From JAENWH01 sp038248745 (lineage in GTDB: Bacteria; Bacillota; Clostridia; Peptostreptococcales; Anaerovoracaceae), in contig JBBRXC010000101.1 in the NCBI GenBank assembly GCA_038248745.1, positions 1 through 5,872 on the forward strand: DNA of 5,872 bases, in the 5' to 3' direction. How positions within the stretch are numbered: position 1 is the first letter of the stretch; each line of letters starts with the position of its first letter. Shown in pieces: positions 1 through 5,872 of the stretch. The notes beneath the pieces were generated by a model. That model did not search any database. It was given only the letters and a program-made list of their open reading frames with translations, and was not told the origin of the DNA. A program made the position numbers and the translations under genes.

Positions 1-1499
1 CTACAGACTTTTTCAGCGCCCGTTGCCCCAGTCTGGTTGAGCAATATTACAAATTCATCCCCACCGATTCTCGCCACAAAATCTTCGCCTCTACAAGCAT
101 CTCTAAGAATTTTTGCAATTTCCTTTAAAAGTGTGTCCCCCGCAACGTGACCGAATGAATCATTGATTAATTTCAACCCATTCACATCACCCATTATAAT
201 TGACAAGGGTATGGTTCTGCTACTATCTAAACGCTTTTTCTCTTCCTCGAAAAAATTTCTGTTATAAAGACCTGTTAAAATGTCATGATAACTTAAATAG
301 GCGATTTCCTGTTCTTTTTCTTTGCTTGATGTGATGTCTTCAATCATGCAAAGGTGCATATGATTGATACTTTCTGATTTAAAGGGGGCGACGATCATAT
401 TGACCCATATGATCGATCCATCCGGTTTAAAGTAGCGTTTATCCATGCTAAATCCATTGATTTTCATTTTTTTTAAAAGATTCAGTTTATTAACGTTTTC
501 TTGAATTTCGTCAGGGTGAGAATAACTTTTCCAGTCCAGATTTTGAAGTTCTTGAGGAGATCGCCCAAGAATTTCACAGAATTTATTGTTCAACTGATAA
601 ACAAATCCCATCTTTGTATCAAATATGCCTATCCCAAGTGGTGCCTCTTCAAATATAGTTTTAAATCTGTCTTCACTTTCACGAAGTGCTTTTTCCGCCT
701 GTTTTATATTGGTGATATCTAAAATAAAACCTTCACTGTCAGTTAATTCGCCGCTTTTGTTTTTTACAGGAATCGATTGCTCCCAGACCCATTTTTCTTG
801 TCCTGATTTTGTGATGATTCTATATTCATCATTCGATCTTTTATTAGCAGCAACATCCTCTTCCCATTTTTTATAAATTTTTTCTCTGTCTTCTAGAACA
901 AGCAACTGATAATAACTTCTCACATTATTCCCGATCAGCTCCTCTGGTTTATAACCAGTTAATTCATAACACCCCTCTGAAAGAAAAGTCATGGTCCAAT
1001 CCTTGTCATTCTTGCATCTATAAGCGACACCGGGAAGATTAGAAAGCAAAATAGCCATGCTGTTTTCACTTTCCTTGAGGGCTTCTTCCATTATTTTTCG
1101 ATCAGTGATATCCCTTGCAAATCCAGTAATGCCAATAATTTTTCCATTTTTTTCATAAGCTATTTTTTTAAATTCTTCCTTCCATGATCCATTGACCAAG
1201 GATTCATAAAACTGTTTTTTCTCTCCGAAAAGGATTGCCTTGTCACTGGTTATATAGATATTTGCTTCTTCTTGAGAATAAAGATCATAATCATTTTTTC
1301 CGATGATCTGGCTTTTGGTGACACCCGAATACTCCGCAAAAGAAGCATTGACCGCAAGATACTTTCCATCTTCATCTTTAAGCCAACAACTGAAAGGCTG
1401 ATTGTCAACTATAACCTCTTCCGGATTATAGTCGGCTTTCACCTCTACTGTTATTTTTTCCGTTTTATCAGTATTCATCCCAATACTTTTATCGCCCAT
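1..1499 (-). CDS. Triple-PAS sensor with GGDEF diguanylate cyclase domain (C-terminus cut by window edge)
   Basis: This is a soluble signalling protein predicted to make cyclic di-GMP from GTP in response to a cue sensed by its PAS domains. My translation gives 499 residues with no stop before the left edge. There are three PAS domains, at about 28-135, 147-268 and 277-393. The first two end in DIT motifs (DITDRK, DITNIK), and EDITSSK closes the third. A GGDEF domain starts near 398. It shows the metal Asp (D438 in GDVNG), the N446-D447 substrate region, GGDEF at 479-483, and the RxxD product-inhibition site R470-D473 exactly five residues before it. This suggests an active, feedback-regulated cyclase. 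No membrane segment or signal peptide is visible. The start at 1499 is chosen for the AAGGGGTG ribosome site just upstream; a second ATG at residue 8 lacks one. The gene follows the SARP gene by 17 bases, so it is probably the last visible member of the operon. An HD-GYP or EAL domain could follow beyond the window. Confidence 0.93.
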   Translation of the reverse strand, partial: MGDKSIGMNTDKTEKITVEVKADYNPEEVIVDNQPFSCWLKDEDGKYLAVNASFAEYSGVTKSQIIGKNDYDLYSQEEANIYITSDKAILFGEKKQFYESLVNGSWKEEFKKIAYEKNGKIIGITGFARDITDRKIMEEALKESENSMAILLSNLPGVAYRCKNDKDWTMTFLSEGCYELTGYKPEELIGNNVRSYYQLLVLEDREKIYKKWEEDVAANKRSNDEYRIITKSGQEKWVWEQSIPVKNKSGELTDSEGFILDITNIKQAEKALRESEDRFKTIFEEAPLGIGIFDTKMGFVYQLNNKFCEILGRSPQELQNLDWKSYSHPDEIQENVNKLNLLKKMKINGFSMDKRYFKPDGSIIWVNMIVAPFKSESINHMHLCMIEDITSSKEKEQEIAYLSYHDILTGLYNRNFFEEEKKRLDSSRTIPLSIIMGDVNGLKLINDSFGHVAGDTLLKEIAKILRDACRGEDFVARIGGDEFVILLNQTGATGAEKVC

Positions 1500-1503
1500 A
1501 AGA

Positions 1504-1511
1504 CACCCCTT
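1504..1511 (-). promoter_or_regulatory. Ribosome binding site of the PAS-GGDEF gene
   Basis: On the minus strand this reads AAGGGGTG, close to the ideal AAGGAGGTG, and lies 4 bases before the ATG at 1499. It fills most of the 17-base gap after the SARP stop codon. It decides the start in favour of residue 1 over the in-frame ATG at residue 8. Confidence 0.75.
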
Positions 1512-1516
1512 CTCTT

Positions 1517-2674
1517 TCAGTATTCGAAAAAAATGTTTTCATTATTCAGGCTTTCTATATGGTTTAATATGTTTTGAGACATGCCATCCATATCTTCTAT
1601 GTTCACCACTTTGACATTTATATCATAAATGTCCGTAGCGTGCAGTAGAAATTTTATGAATGCATTGATGATCCTCACTGGCGGAACAGCTACCAGGCGA
1701 TTTTCAACAGGCGAATAATATTTTTCATACTCTAATAGCAAGTCACTTTGGATAAAACCCAAATCGCTGATAAAGCACTGATCAACTTCTAATAAATACT
1801 TCTTGTCTCCTTTTTCCATGATTTTGTTTATAACGTCAGCCACCCAAAAGAAGTCAACATTATGAATACATTGACTTTCAATGTTGAGTTTTTTCTTTTT
1901 GTTTTTATCCCTATGACTGTCTGTTAACTCACAAGCATCTTCCAGCATATTGGTGTAAAGAATTTTTAATTCCTTATCAGGAGAAATATTAAGATTTCTT
2001 CTCAGGCTGTCTTCAAATTTTTTGTAATAATTTATGGCACCGGCTCGGTTCCCAAGTTTTCCATACAGGGTAATTGTTTGATAGGCAAAGTTCTCATTAT
2101 AGGGTTCAATCACATCGATTTCATTTAATATTTGCAATCCTTCTTCATACTTTTCATGCTTTTCGTAAAGCAACACCAGTTTTTTGAGAATTTCAACCTG
2201 CCTGTTCTGGCAAGCGACCCTTTCAAACAGAATCAACTCGTTGAGATCATTGCAATTTCTCAAATATAATCCTTCCAGGAAGTCCCCTTTGAAAAGAGAC
2301 TTCAATGCCATTAATTCCTCGATATTTTCGTCACAATTTTTCTGACATTTATCCAGCTCAATCTTATCACAATAAAAAACATACTTCTGATTGATTCGGC
2401 AATAATCCTTCCCAACATTGATAAAATCTTCTCCATTTAAGTCTTGAGGGATCATTTTTTTTATTGTCCAAAGATTAAAACGCAAATTTGATTTTGCGGC
2501 TTCCTCATTGCTGTCAGGCCAAAGATAAGCAATGATTTTTTCCTTGCTCATATCCCTATTTTTATTTAATACCAACAAACAAATCAAAGCAACAAGTTTA
2601 CTGCTGGCTTTGTCTGCAATACTTGTCCCTTTATAATTAATATTGACTTTGCCCAACATATTAATTGTCAGCAT
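1517..2674 (-). CDS. SARP-like transcriptional regulator (winged helix + BTAD + unassigned C-terminal domain)
   Basis: This is a predicted cytoplasmic DNA-binding regulator of the AfsR/DnrI/RedD (SARP) type, 385 residues. Residues 1-96 form an OmpR-like winged helix: the MLTINMLGKV opening strand is typical of SARPs, and LWPDSNEEAAKSNLR at 51-65 matches the family's LWPD...A..NLR signature at the recognition helix. Residues about 103-246 are a bacterial transcriptional activation (BTAD) domain of TPR-like helices, with KGDFLEGLYLRNC at 129-141 and a family-like ending near ISPDKELKILY at 230-240. A Lys-rich linker (257-262) leads to a C-terminal region of about 120 residues that I cannot assign; no P-loop ATPase as in AfsR is present. 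Nine cysteines are scattered through it, including C102, C110 and C114. The start is supported by AAAGGA 7 bases upstream and by the family-like N-terminus. It sits between the hydrolases and the GGDEF sensor in a tight gene string, so control of this operon is plausible but unproven. Confidence 0.9.
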   Translation of the reverse strand: MLTINMLGKVNINYKGTSIADKASSKLVALICLLVLNKNRDMSKEKIIAYLWPDSNEEAAKSNLRFNLWTIKKMIPQDLNGEDFINVGKDYCRINQKYVFYCDKIELDKCQKNCDENIEELMALKSLFKGDFLEGLYLRNCNDLNELILFERVACQNRQVEILKKLVLLYEKHEKYEEGLQILNEIDVIEPYNENFAYQTITLYGKLGNRAGAINYYKKFEDSLRRNLNISPDKELKILYTNMLEDACELTDSHRDKNKKKKLNIESQCIHNVDFFWVADVINKIMEKGDKKYLLEVDQCFISDLGFIQSDLLLEYEKYYSPVENRLVAVPPVRIINAFIKFLLHATDIYDINVKVVNIEDMDGMSQNILNHIESLNNENIFFEY

Positions 2675-2681
2675 AGGGATA

Positions 2682-2687
2682 TCCTTT
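2682..2687 (-). promoter_or_regulatory. Ribosome binding site of the SARP gene
   Basis: The minus-strand sequence AAAGGA lies 7 bases before the ATG at 2674, inside the 18-base gap after the amidohydrolase stop. It supports the annotated start and translation from a shared transcript. Confidence 0.7.
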
Positions 2688-2692
2688 CATTT

Positions 2693-4249
2693 TTACGCCA
2701 ATTCGTCAAAAATTATTCTCCCGCTTTTTATTGTTGCCAATACTTTAATATCTTTAATTTCATTTTTTTCTACATCAAGAATATCTTTGTCTAGGATCAC
2801 TATATCTGCCAGTTTTCCTGTTTCAAGTGTTCCCTTTTTATCTTCCTCAAATATGGCATAGGCCCCATTTACAGTGAACATTTTAATTGCCTCATAAACA
2901 TGAATTCTATGCTTTTCAACAGGATGATTCACTGCTGAATAAATGCCTAGCAATGGATCAGCTGGCGTCACATCACAATCCGATCCACCACATAGGATCA
3001 CACCCGCTGAAATGATTTCATGTAACGGGCTGGTGTCTTTGTAATGCTCTCCCAGACGTTCTTCATTCAGTTTATTTTTCCCCCCCCACAAGTATTCATA
3101 TGTGGGCGTCATTGAAAATATCAAGCCTAGCTTTTTTGCTCTTTTTATTTGCTCCCCGTTAGGCAGCTCAACATGTTCAAGCCGATGTCTTAAACCGGAA
3201 ATTCCTGTTTTTTTAATGGCATACTCATGAGCCGTAATTGCCTGCTCAATTGCTCTGTCTCCTATTGTATAAAGTGCAAGCTGCATTTTATTCAAATAGC
3301 AATCCAAAACAAATTCGTTTAGCTCATCTTGGGTATAATTTAACACGCCGTTGCTTCCTGGACAATCAGCATAATCGAATGACAGGGCTGCAGTTCTCGC
3401 ACTAAAAGTACCATCTATATAAAAGGACCCCCCAATTCGGCTCAGATTCATTTCCTCCAGCTTTTTAATATCCATTGTCTGATAGAACAATGCAATATCT
3501 ATTTGGAACTGATCGAAATTTTCATGAATGAACTCCGCATCCTTGTTTGAATAAAGCCTGCCGCCCTCCATGGCATTTACAGTAGTAATTCCTTTTTTCA
3601 CAATATTCTTTAATAGGCTTTCCACCGCTGCCATTCTTCTTTCATTTGGAATGCTTCTCAGCACATTTTCTCGAAGTATTGCGTTGGCGTGATGCGTAAT
3701 GATCCCCGTAGGCATCTGGTTCTCATCAAAATCTATTCCTTCTAAGGTAAAAGGAATTTTATAATATAGCATGGCATAGGTATTCAATACACTTTTTTGA
3801 TATTCAACACTGTTTATAAATACAGGTGCATCACTACAGTATTTATCCAATACCAACCTATCTGGCAGTTTGTTTTCTTTGAGTTGCTGCTCATCTAATC
3901 TGATTCCTCTGATTGGCGTGCGGGGTGAAGCTTCACTGGCGGCAGCAATCAGTTTTCCTATTTCACTAAAAGATTTAGCCTGACTTAAATCCAGACTTTT
4001 CAAATTGATTGCCGCTTGAACGACATGGAAATGACTGTCAATAAACCCAGGGAGAACGGTCCCGCCCTTGGCATCCATGATCCTGTCAGCCTGTGGCGCA
4101 TATTTTTTATAATCCTCTCCATATCCCAAATCATAAATTGTGTGATCCTTCATGGCAATCCAGTCATACTGGATTCCATCTAACATCGACAAGCATTTCC
4201 CATTAATAATTAGAAGATATCCCTTCCTATCATTGCCTTTTTTCTTCAT
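2693..4249 (-). CDS. Diverged YtcJ-type amidohydrolase (Amidohydro_3) with altered metal site
   Basis: This is a 518-residue cytoplasmic member of the amidohydrolase superfamily, the TIM-barrel metal hydrolases related to YtcJ and N-substituted formamide deformylase. The substrate is unknown. The N-terminal beta strands and LPGFIDSHFH at 66-75 carry the first ligand pair H73/H75. RLEH at 356-359 keeps the strand-6 His (H359), and GGSD at 421-424 keeps the catalytic Asp (D424). The C-terminal GTLETGKLADIVILDKD at 473-489 closes the composite beta domain. Unlike its upstream paralogue, the Lys four residues before the DG motif is Ser (S275), the His of the HAIGDRA motif is Tyr (Y327), and the His of the H...NS motif near 150 is missing. 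The fold and length look intact, so this is a diverged enzyme, not obviously a pseudogene. The ATG at 4249 is preceded by AGGAG, and an in-frame TAG upstream rules out a longer start. A G8 tract lies at codons 388-390. Confidence 0.92.
   Translation of the reverse strand: MKKKGNDRKGYLLIINGKCLSMLDGIQYDWIAMKDHTIYDLGYGEDYKKYAPQADRIMDAKGGTVLPGFIDSHFHVVQAAINLKSLDLSQAKSFSEIGKLIAAASEASPRTPIRGIRLDEQQLKENKLPDRLVLDKYCSDAPVFINSVEYQKSVLNTYAMLYYKIPFTLEGIDFDENQMPTGIITHHANAILRENVLRSIPNERRMAAVESLLKNIVKKGITTVNAMEGGRLYSNKDAEFIHENFDQFQIDIALFYQTMDIKKLEEMNLSRIGGSFYIDGTFSARTAALSFDYADCPGSNGVLNYTQDELNEFVLDCYLNKMQLALYTIGDRAIEQAITAHEYAIKKTGISGLRHRLEHVELPNGEQIKRAKKLGLIFSMTPTYEYLWGGKNKLNEERLGEHYKDTSPLHEIISAGVILCGGSDCDVTPADPLLGIYSAVNHPVEKHRIHVYEAIKMFTVNGAYAIFEEDKKGTLETGKLADIVILDKDILDVEKNEIKDIKVLATIKSGRIIFDELA
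3080..3087 (-). repeat. G8 homopolymer tract inside the diverged amidohydrolase gene
   Basis: Eight consecutive G (minus strand) followed by five A encode W388-G389-G390-K391. This is unusual in an AT-rich gene. Gain of one G would read GAA AAA TAA, and loss of one G would read GGA AAA ATA AAC TGA, so either slip ends the protein within about six codons and before the Asp ligand D424. As written, the tract is in frame and the gene is intact. Confidence 0.8.
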
Positions 4250-4253
4250 TATT

Positions 4254-4272
4254 CTCCTATTGCGCTCCTATT
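4254..4272 (-). promoter_or_regulatory. Tandem ribosome-binding motif (AATAGGAG twice) ahead of the diverged amidohydrolase
   Basis: AATAGGAG occurs at 4272-4265 and again at 4261-4254 on the minus strand, an exact 8-base direct repeat with an 11-base period. The proximal copy ends 4 bases before the ATG at 4249 and is the likely ribosome binding site, on the short side of ideal spacing. The distal copy sits 15 bases from the start and is too far to serve that ATG directly. It could be a standby site or chance. Confidence 0.6.
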
Positions 4273-4306
4273 CTTTTTACCATTGTATCCCATTTTAGAA
4301 AAGTTT

Positions 4307-5872
4307 TCAATTTTTTTGAAAAACCAGTTTTCCAGCTACGAATGTCTTCAAAACTTTGATATCCTTTATTTTTTCTTCGGCGATTTTAAATGGATTGCTA
4401 TCTAGCAGAACCAAATCTGCATATTTATTTATTTCTATTGTGCCAAGCACATCCTGGTCTCCTGTTGTATACGCAATGTTCTTTGAAAATAAACAGACAG
4501 CTTCATATACCGATAATTTTTCGTCCGGCTCCCATCCACCTTCTGGATACCCTTTAAAATCCTGTCTTGTTACTGCTGCATAGATTCCTTTCAACGGTTC
4601 GTAGGATTCCACTGGGCAATCTGAACCACCTGCCATCATCAAGCCTGCATCCATCATTGTCTTCCATAGGTATGAATTTTTTATTCTTGTCTTTCCCAAC
4701 CTGCTTTCAATCCAGTATAAATCTGTTGTTAGAAAGATAGGTTGTATATCTAAAATAATAGGAAGTTTCTTCATTCTCTCCAGTTGATTTTTATTTACTA
4801 TCTGCGCATGAATGATTCTAAAGGGTAATCTTTTTTCCTGAGGATCTATGGAATTCTTAGACATATCAGCATTTTCCAGTACATATTCAATCGCATCCAG
4901 GGTTATTTCCAGTGCTCTGTCACCAATAGCATGAATAGCAGGTTGCAACCCTAATTCGTAAGCCACCAACAAATCCCTTATTAAATCTTCCTTCTCAATT
5001 AAAATCCCCCTATTATCAGGGTCATCGCTATAAGGCTCAAACAAGGCTGCTGATCGTGCGCCCAATGATCCATCTGTAAATAATTTATAAGAACCGTATT
5101 TCACTTTATTGTAAACATCTTTGGGGTAATTTTGGTGATCCTGCGTTTCTAATTTAAAAAGTGTATCTAAACTGACAATGACTCTGATCGGCAGCAGTTC
5201 CTGCTTTTCCAGATTTCTGTAAGTTTCCAAGTCCTCATCATAGTTCCATATTTTGGCTGCGTATGTATTAATGGAAGTGATTCCCTTTGAAACCATGTCA
5301 TTTAAAACGTTACACATAATTTCTTTTTTTTCTTGAGAATCTGCTAAAGGATCAGGGACAATGTCATCGAAAACTATTGTGGATTTTTCTCTGAATATAC
5401 CTGTTGGCTGACCCTTTCCATCAACTTCTATAAGCCCTCCAGAGGCTTTTATTTTGTCCTCATCTATTCCAGCAATTTCAATCGCAAGACTGTTTGCTAT
5501 CATCACATGGAGGCAGCTTCGTCTGATGACTATCGGATGTTCAGTAGATATTTTGTCAAGTTCCCATCTTGTCGGGAGCCTGTTTTCAATAAATTTAGTC
5601 TGATCGAATCCTGCGCCCTTGATCCATTTGCCTTTTTCAGTCTTCGCAGCCTTTTCCTTCATGGTGCTAATCAATGCATCAATACTTTTTATATCATCCA
5701 GCTTTACCGACGTTTGATTCTGACAAGTCGCATACATATGCAGATGAGAATCACCCAATCCTGGAAGCAGGGTTTTCCCTTTTAAATCAATCTTTTCCTC
5801 TGACTGCAACTCCGCAGCTTCTCTATTTGATCCGACAAATACAATTCTTCCTTGATCAATGCCAATAGCCTC
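4307..5872 (-). CDS. YtcJ-type amidohydrolase (Amidohydro_3), canonical metal site, N-terminus beyond window
   Basis: This is a metal-dependent hydrolase of the YtcJ/Amidohydro_3 family; the family acts on amide or related C-N bonds, but the substrate here is unknown. The frame is open to the right edge: 521 residues are visible, beginning in a beta strand (GRIVFVGS at 8-15) that normally lies roughly 25-35 residues into the protein, so a short N-terminus is missing. A TTG at 5809 is in frame but falls inside this conserved strand region and is not the start. Visible-residue numbering: HLH at 43-45, H122 in the H...NS motif, K263 four residues before DG (candidate metal-bridging carboxylated Lys), H314 in HAIGDRA, H355 in RIIHAQ, and D418 in GGSD. 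All expected ligands are present. RIIHAQ replaces the usual RIEHAQ. It lies upstream of a diverged paralogue, 57 bases away, and is the first visible gene of the apparent operon. No signal peptide can be judged because the start is missing. Confidence 0.93.
   Translation of the reverse strand, partial: EAIGIDQGRIVFVGSNREAAELQSEEKIDLKGKTLLPGLGDSHLHMYATCQNQTSVKLDDIKSIDALISTMKEKAAKTEKGKWIKGAGFDQTKFIENRLPTRWELDKISTEHPIVIRRSCLHVMIANSLAIEIAGIDEDKIKASGGLIEVDGKGQPTGIFREKSTIVFDDIVPDPLADSQEKKEIMCNVLNDMVSKGITSINTYAAKIWNYDEDLETYRNLEKQELLPIRVIVSLDTLFKLETQDHQNYPKDVYNKVKYGSYKLFTDGSLGARSAALFEPYSDDPDNRGILIEKEDLIRDLLVAYELGLQPAIHAIGDRALEITLDAIEYVLENADMSKNSIDPQEKRLPFRIIHAQIVNKNQLERMKKLPIILDIQPIFLTTDLYWIESRLGKTRIKNSYLWKTMMDAGLMMAGGSDCPVESYEPLKGIYAAVTRQDFKGYPEGGWEPDEKLSVYEAVCLFSKNIAYTTGDQDVLGTIEINKYADLVLLDSNPFKIAEEKIKDIKVLKTFVAGKLVFQKN

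Noticed and set aside
501..876. Overlapping plus-strand open frames of 73 and 83 codons
   Set aside because: They lie antisense to the clearly coding PAS region, encode low-complexity Phe/Ser-rich sequence, and have no ribosome site or family resemblance.
1272..1577. Plus-strand open frame of 101 codons spanning the SARP/PAS-GGDEF junction
   Set aside because: It is antisense to two well-supported genes, shows no recognisable motif, and its Phe/Ile-rich composition fits a shadow frame.
2663..2692. Short minus-strand ORF (MKGYPYADN) beginning just after the amidohydrolase stop and overlapping the SARP start
   Set aside because: It has only nine codons and no ribosome site of its own. It simply contains the SARP ribosome binding site.
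2643..2861. Plus-strand open frame of 72 codons with hydrophobic content
   Set aside because: It is antisense to the end of the amidohydrolase and the start of the SARP gene. Its apparent hydrophobicity comes from reading AT-rich codons backwards.
4303..4324. AT-rich inverted repeat (GTTTTTCAA / TTGAAAAC on the minus strand) at the end of the upstream amidohydrolase gene, followed by TTTT
   Set aside because: The stem is weak, has an unpaired base and almost no G or C, and begins inside the coding end. It is not a convincing intrinsic terminator, and the next gene starts 57 bases later.
4307..5809. TTG at 5809 as the start of the upstream amidohydrolase
   Set aside because: The frame stays open to the window edge, and residues encoded beyond 5809 (GRIVFVGS) match the conserved N-terminal strand of the family. 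The true start lies outside the window.
4356..5868. Plus-strand open frames of 64 to 92 codons at 4356-4583, 5507-5785 and 5674-5868
   Set aside because: All are antisense to the canonical amidohydrolase coding sequence and lack independent support.

Overview
The window is AT-rich, and every gene supported in it lies on the minus strand. Strong purine-rich ribosome binding sites, AT-biased codons, a SARP/BTAD-type regulator and a soluble multi-PAS GGDEF protein together suggest a low-GC Gram-positive anaerobe. Clostridia, possibly the Eubacteriaceae/Acetobacterium group, is the best guess. That placement is inferred from style, not from a marker gene.

The layout, in the direction of transcription (high to low coordinates), is as follows. 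(1) A YtcJ-type amidohydrolase (Amidohydro_3), 5872-4307, lacks its N-terminus because it runs off the right edge; all expected metal-ligand residues are present. (2) After 57 bases comes a second, diverged YtcJ-type amidohydrolase, 4249-2693, complete at 518 residues. It has lost two canonical metal-ligand positions (Lys to Ser, His to Tyr) and a third conserved His. (3) After 18 bases comes a 385-residue SARP-like regulator, 2674-1517, with an OmpR-type winged helix, a BTAD domain and an unassigned C-terminal domain. (4) After 17 bases comes a cytoplasmic sensor with three PAS domains and a GGDEF domain, 1499 to beyond the left edge. Its GGDEF and RxxD I-site motifs are intact.

The tight spacing, the shared strand, a ribosome binding site ahead of each of the three visible gene starts and the absence of a convincing terminator suggest a single operon. 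A plausible reading is a small catabolic or signal-processing module: two related metal-dependent hydrolases, a transcription factor that may control them, and a c-di-GMP sensor that may read the same or a related cue. Substrate and ligand cannot be told from sequence. No RNA gene, mobile element, CRISPR array or convincing promoter was seen. The longest non-coding stretch is the 57-base gap at 4250-4306. It holds a tandem copy of the ribosome-binding motif and a weak AT-rich inverted repeat at its upstream edge.

The best leads are the altered metal site of the second amidohydrolase, a G8 tract in the same gene where either one-base slip causes near-immediate termination, the unassigned C-terminal domain of the SARP, and the coupling of a SARP with a c-di-GMP protein.
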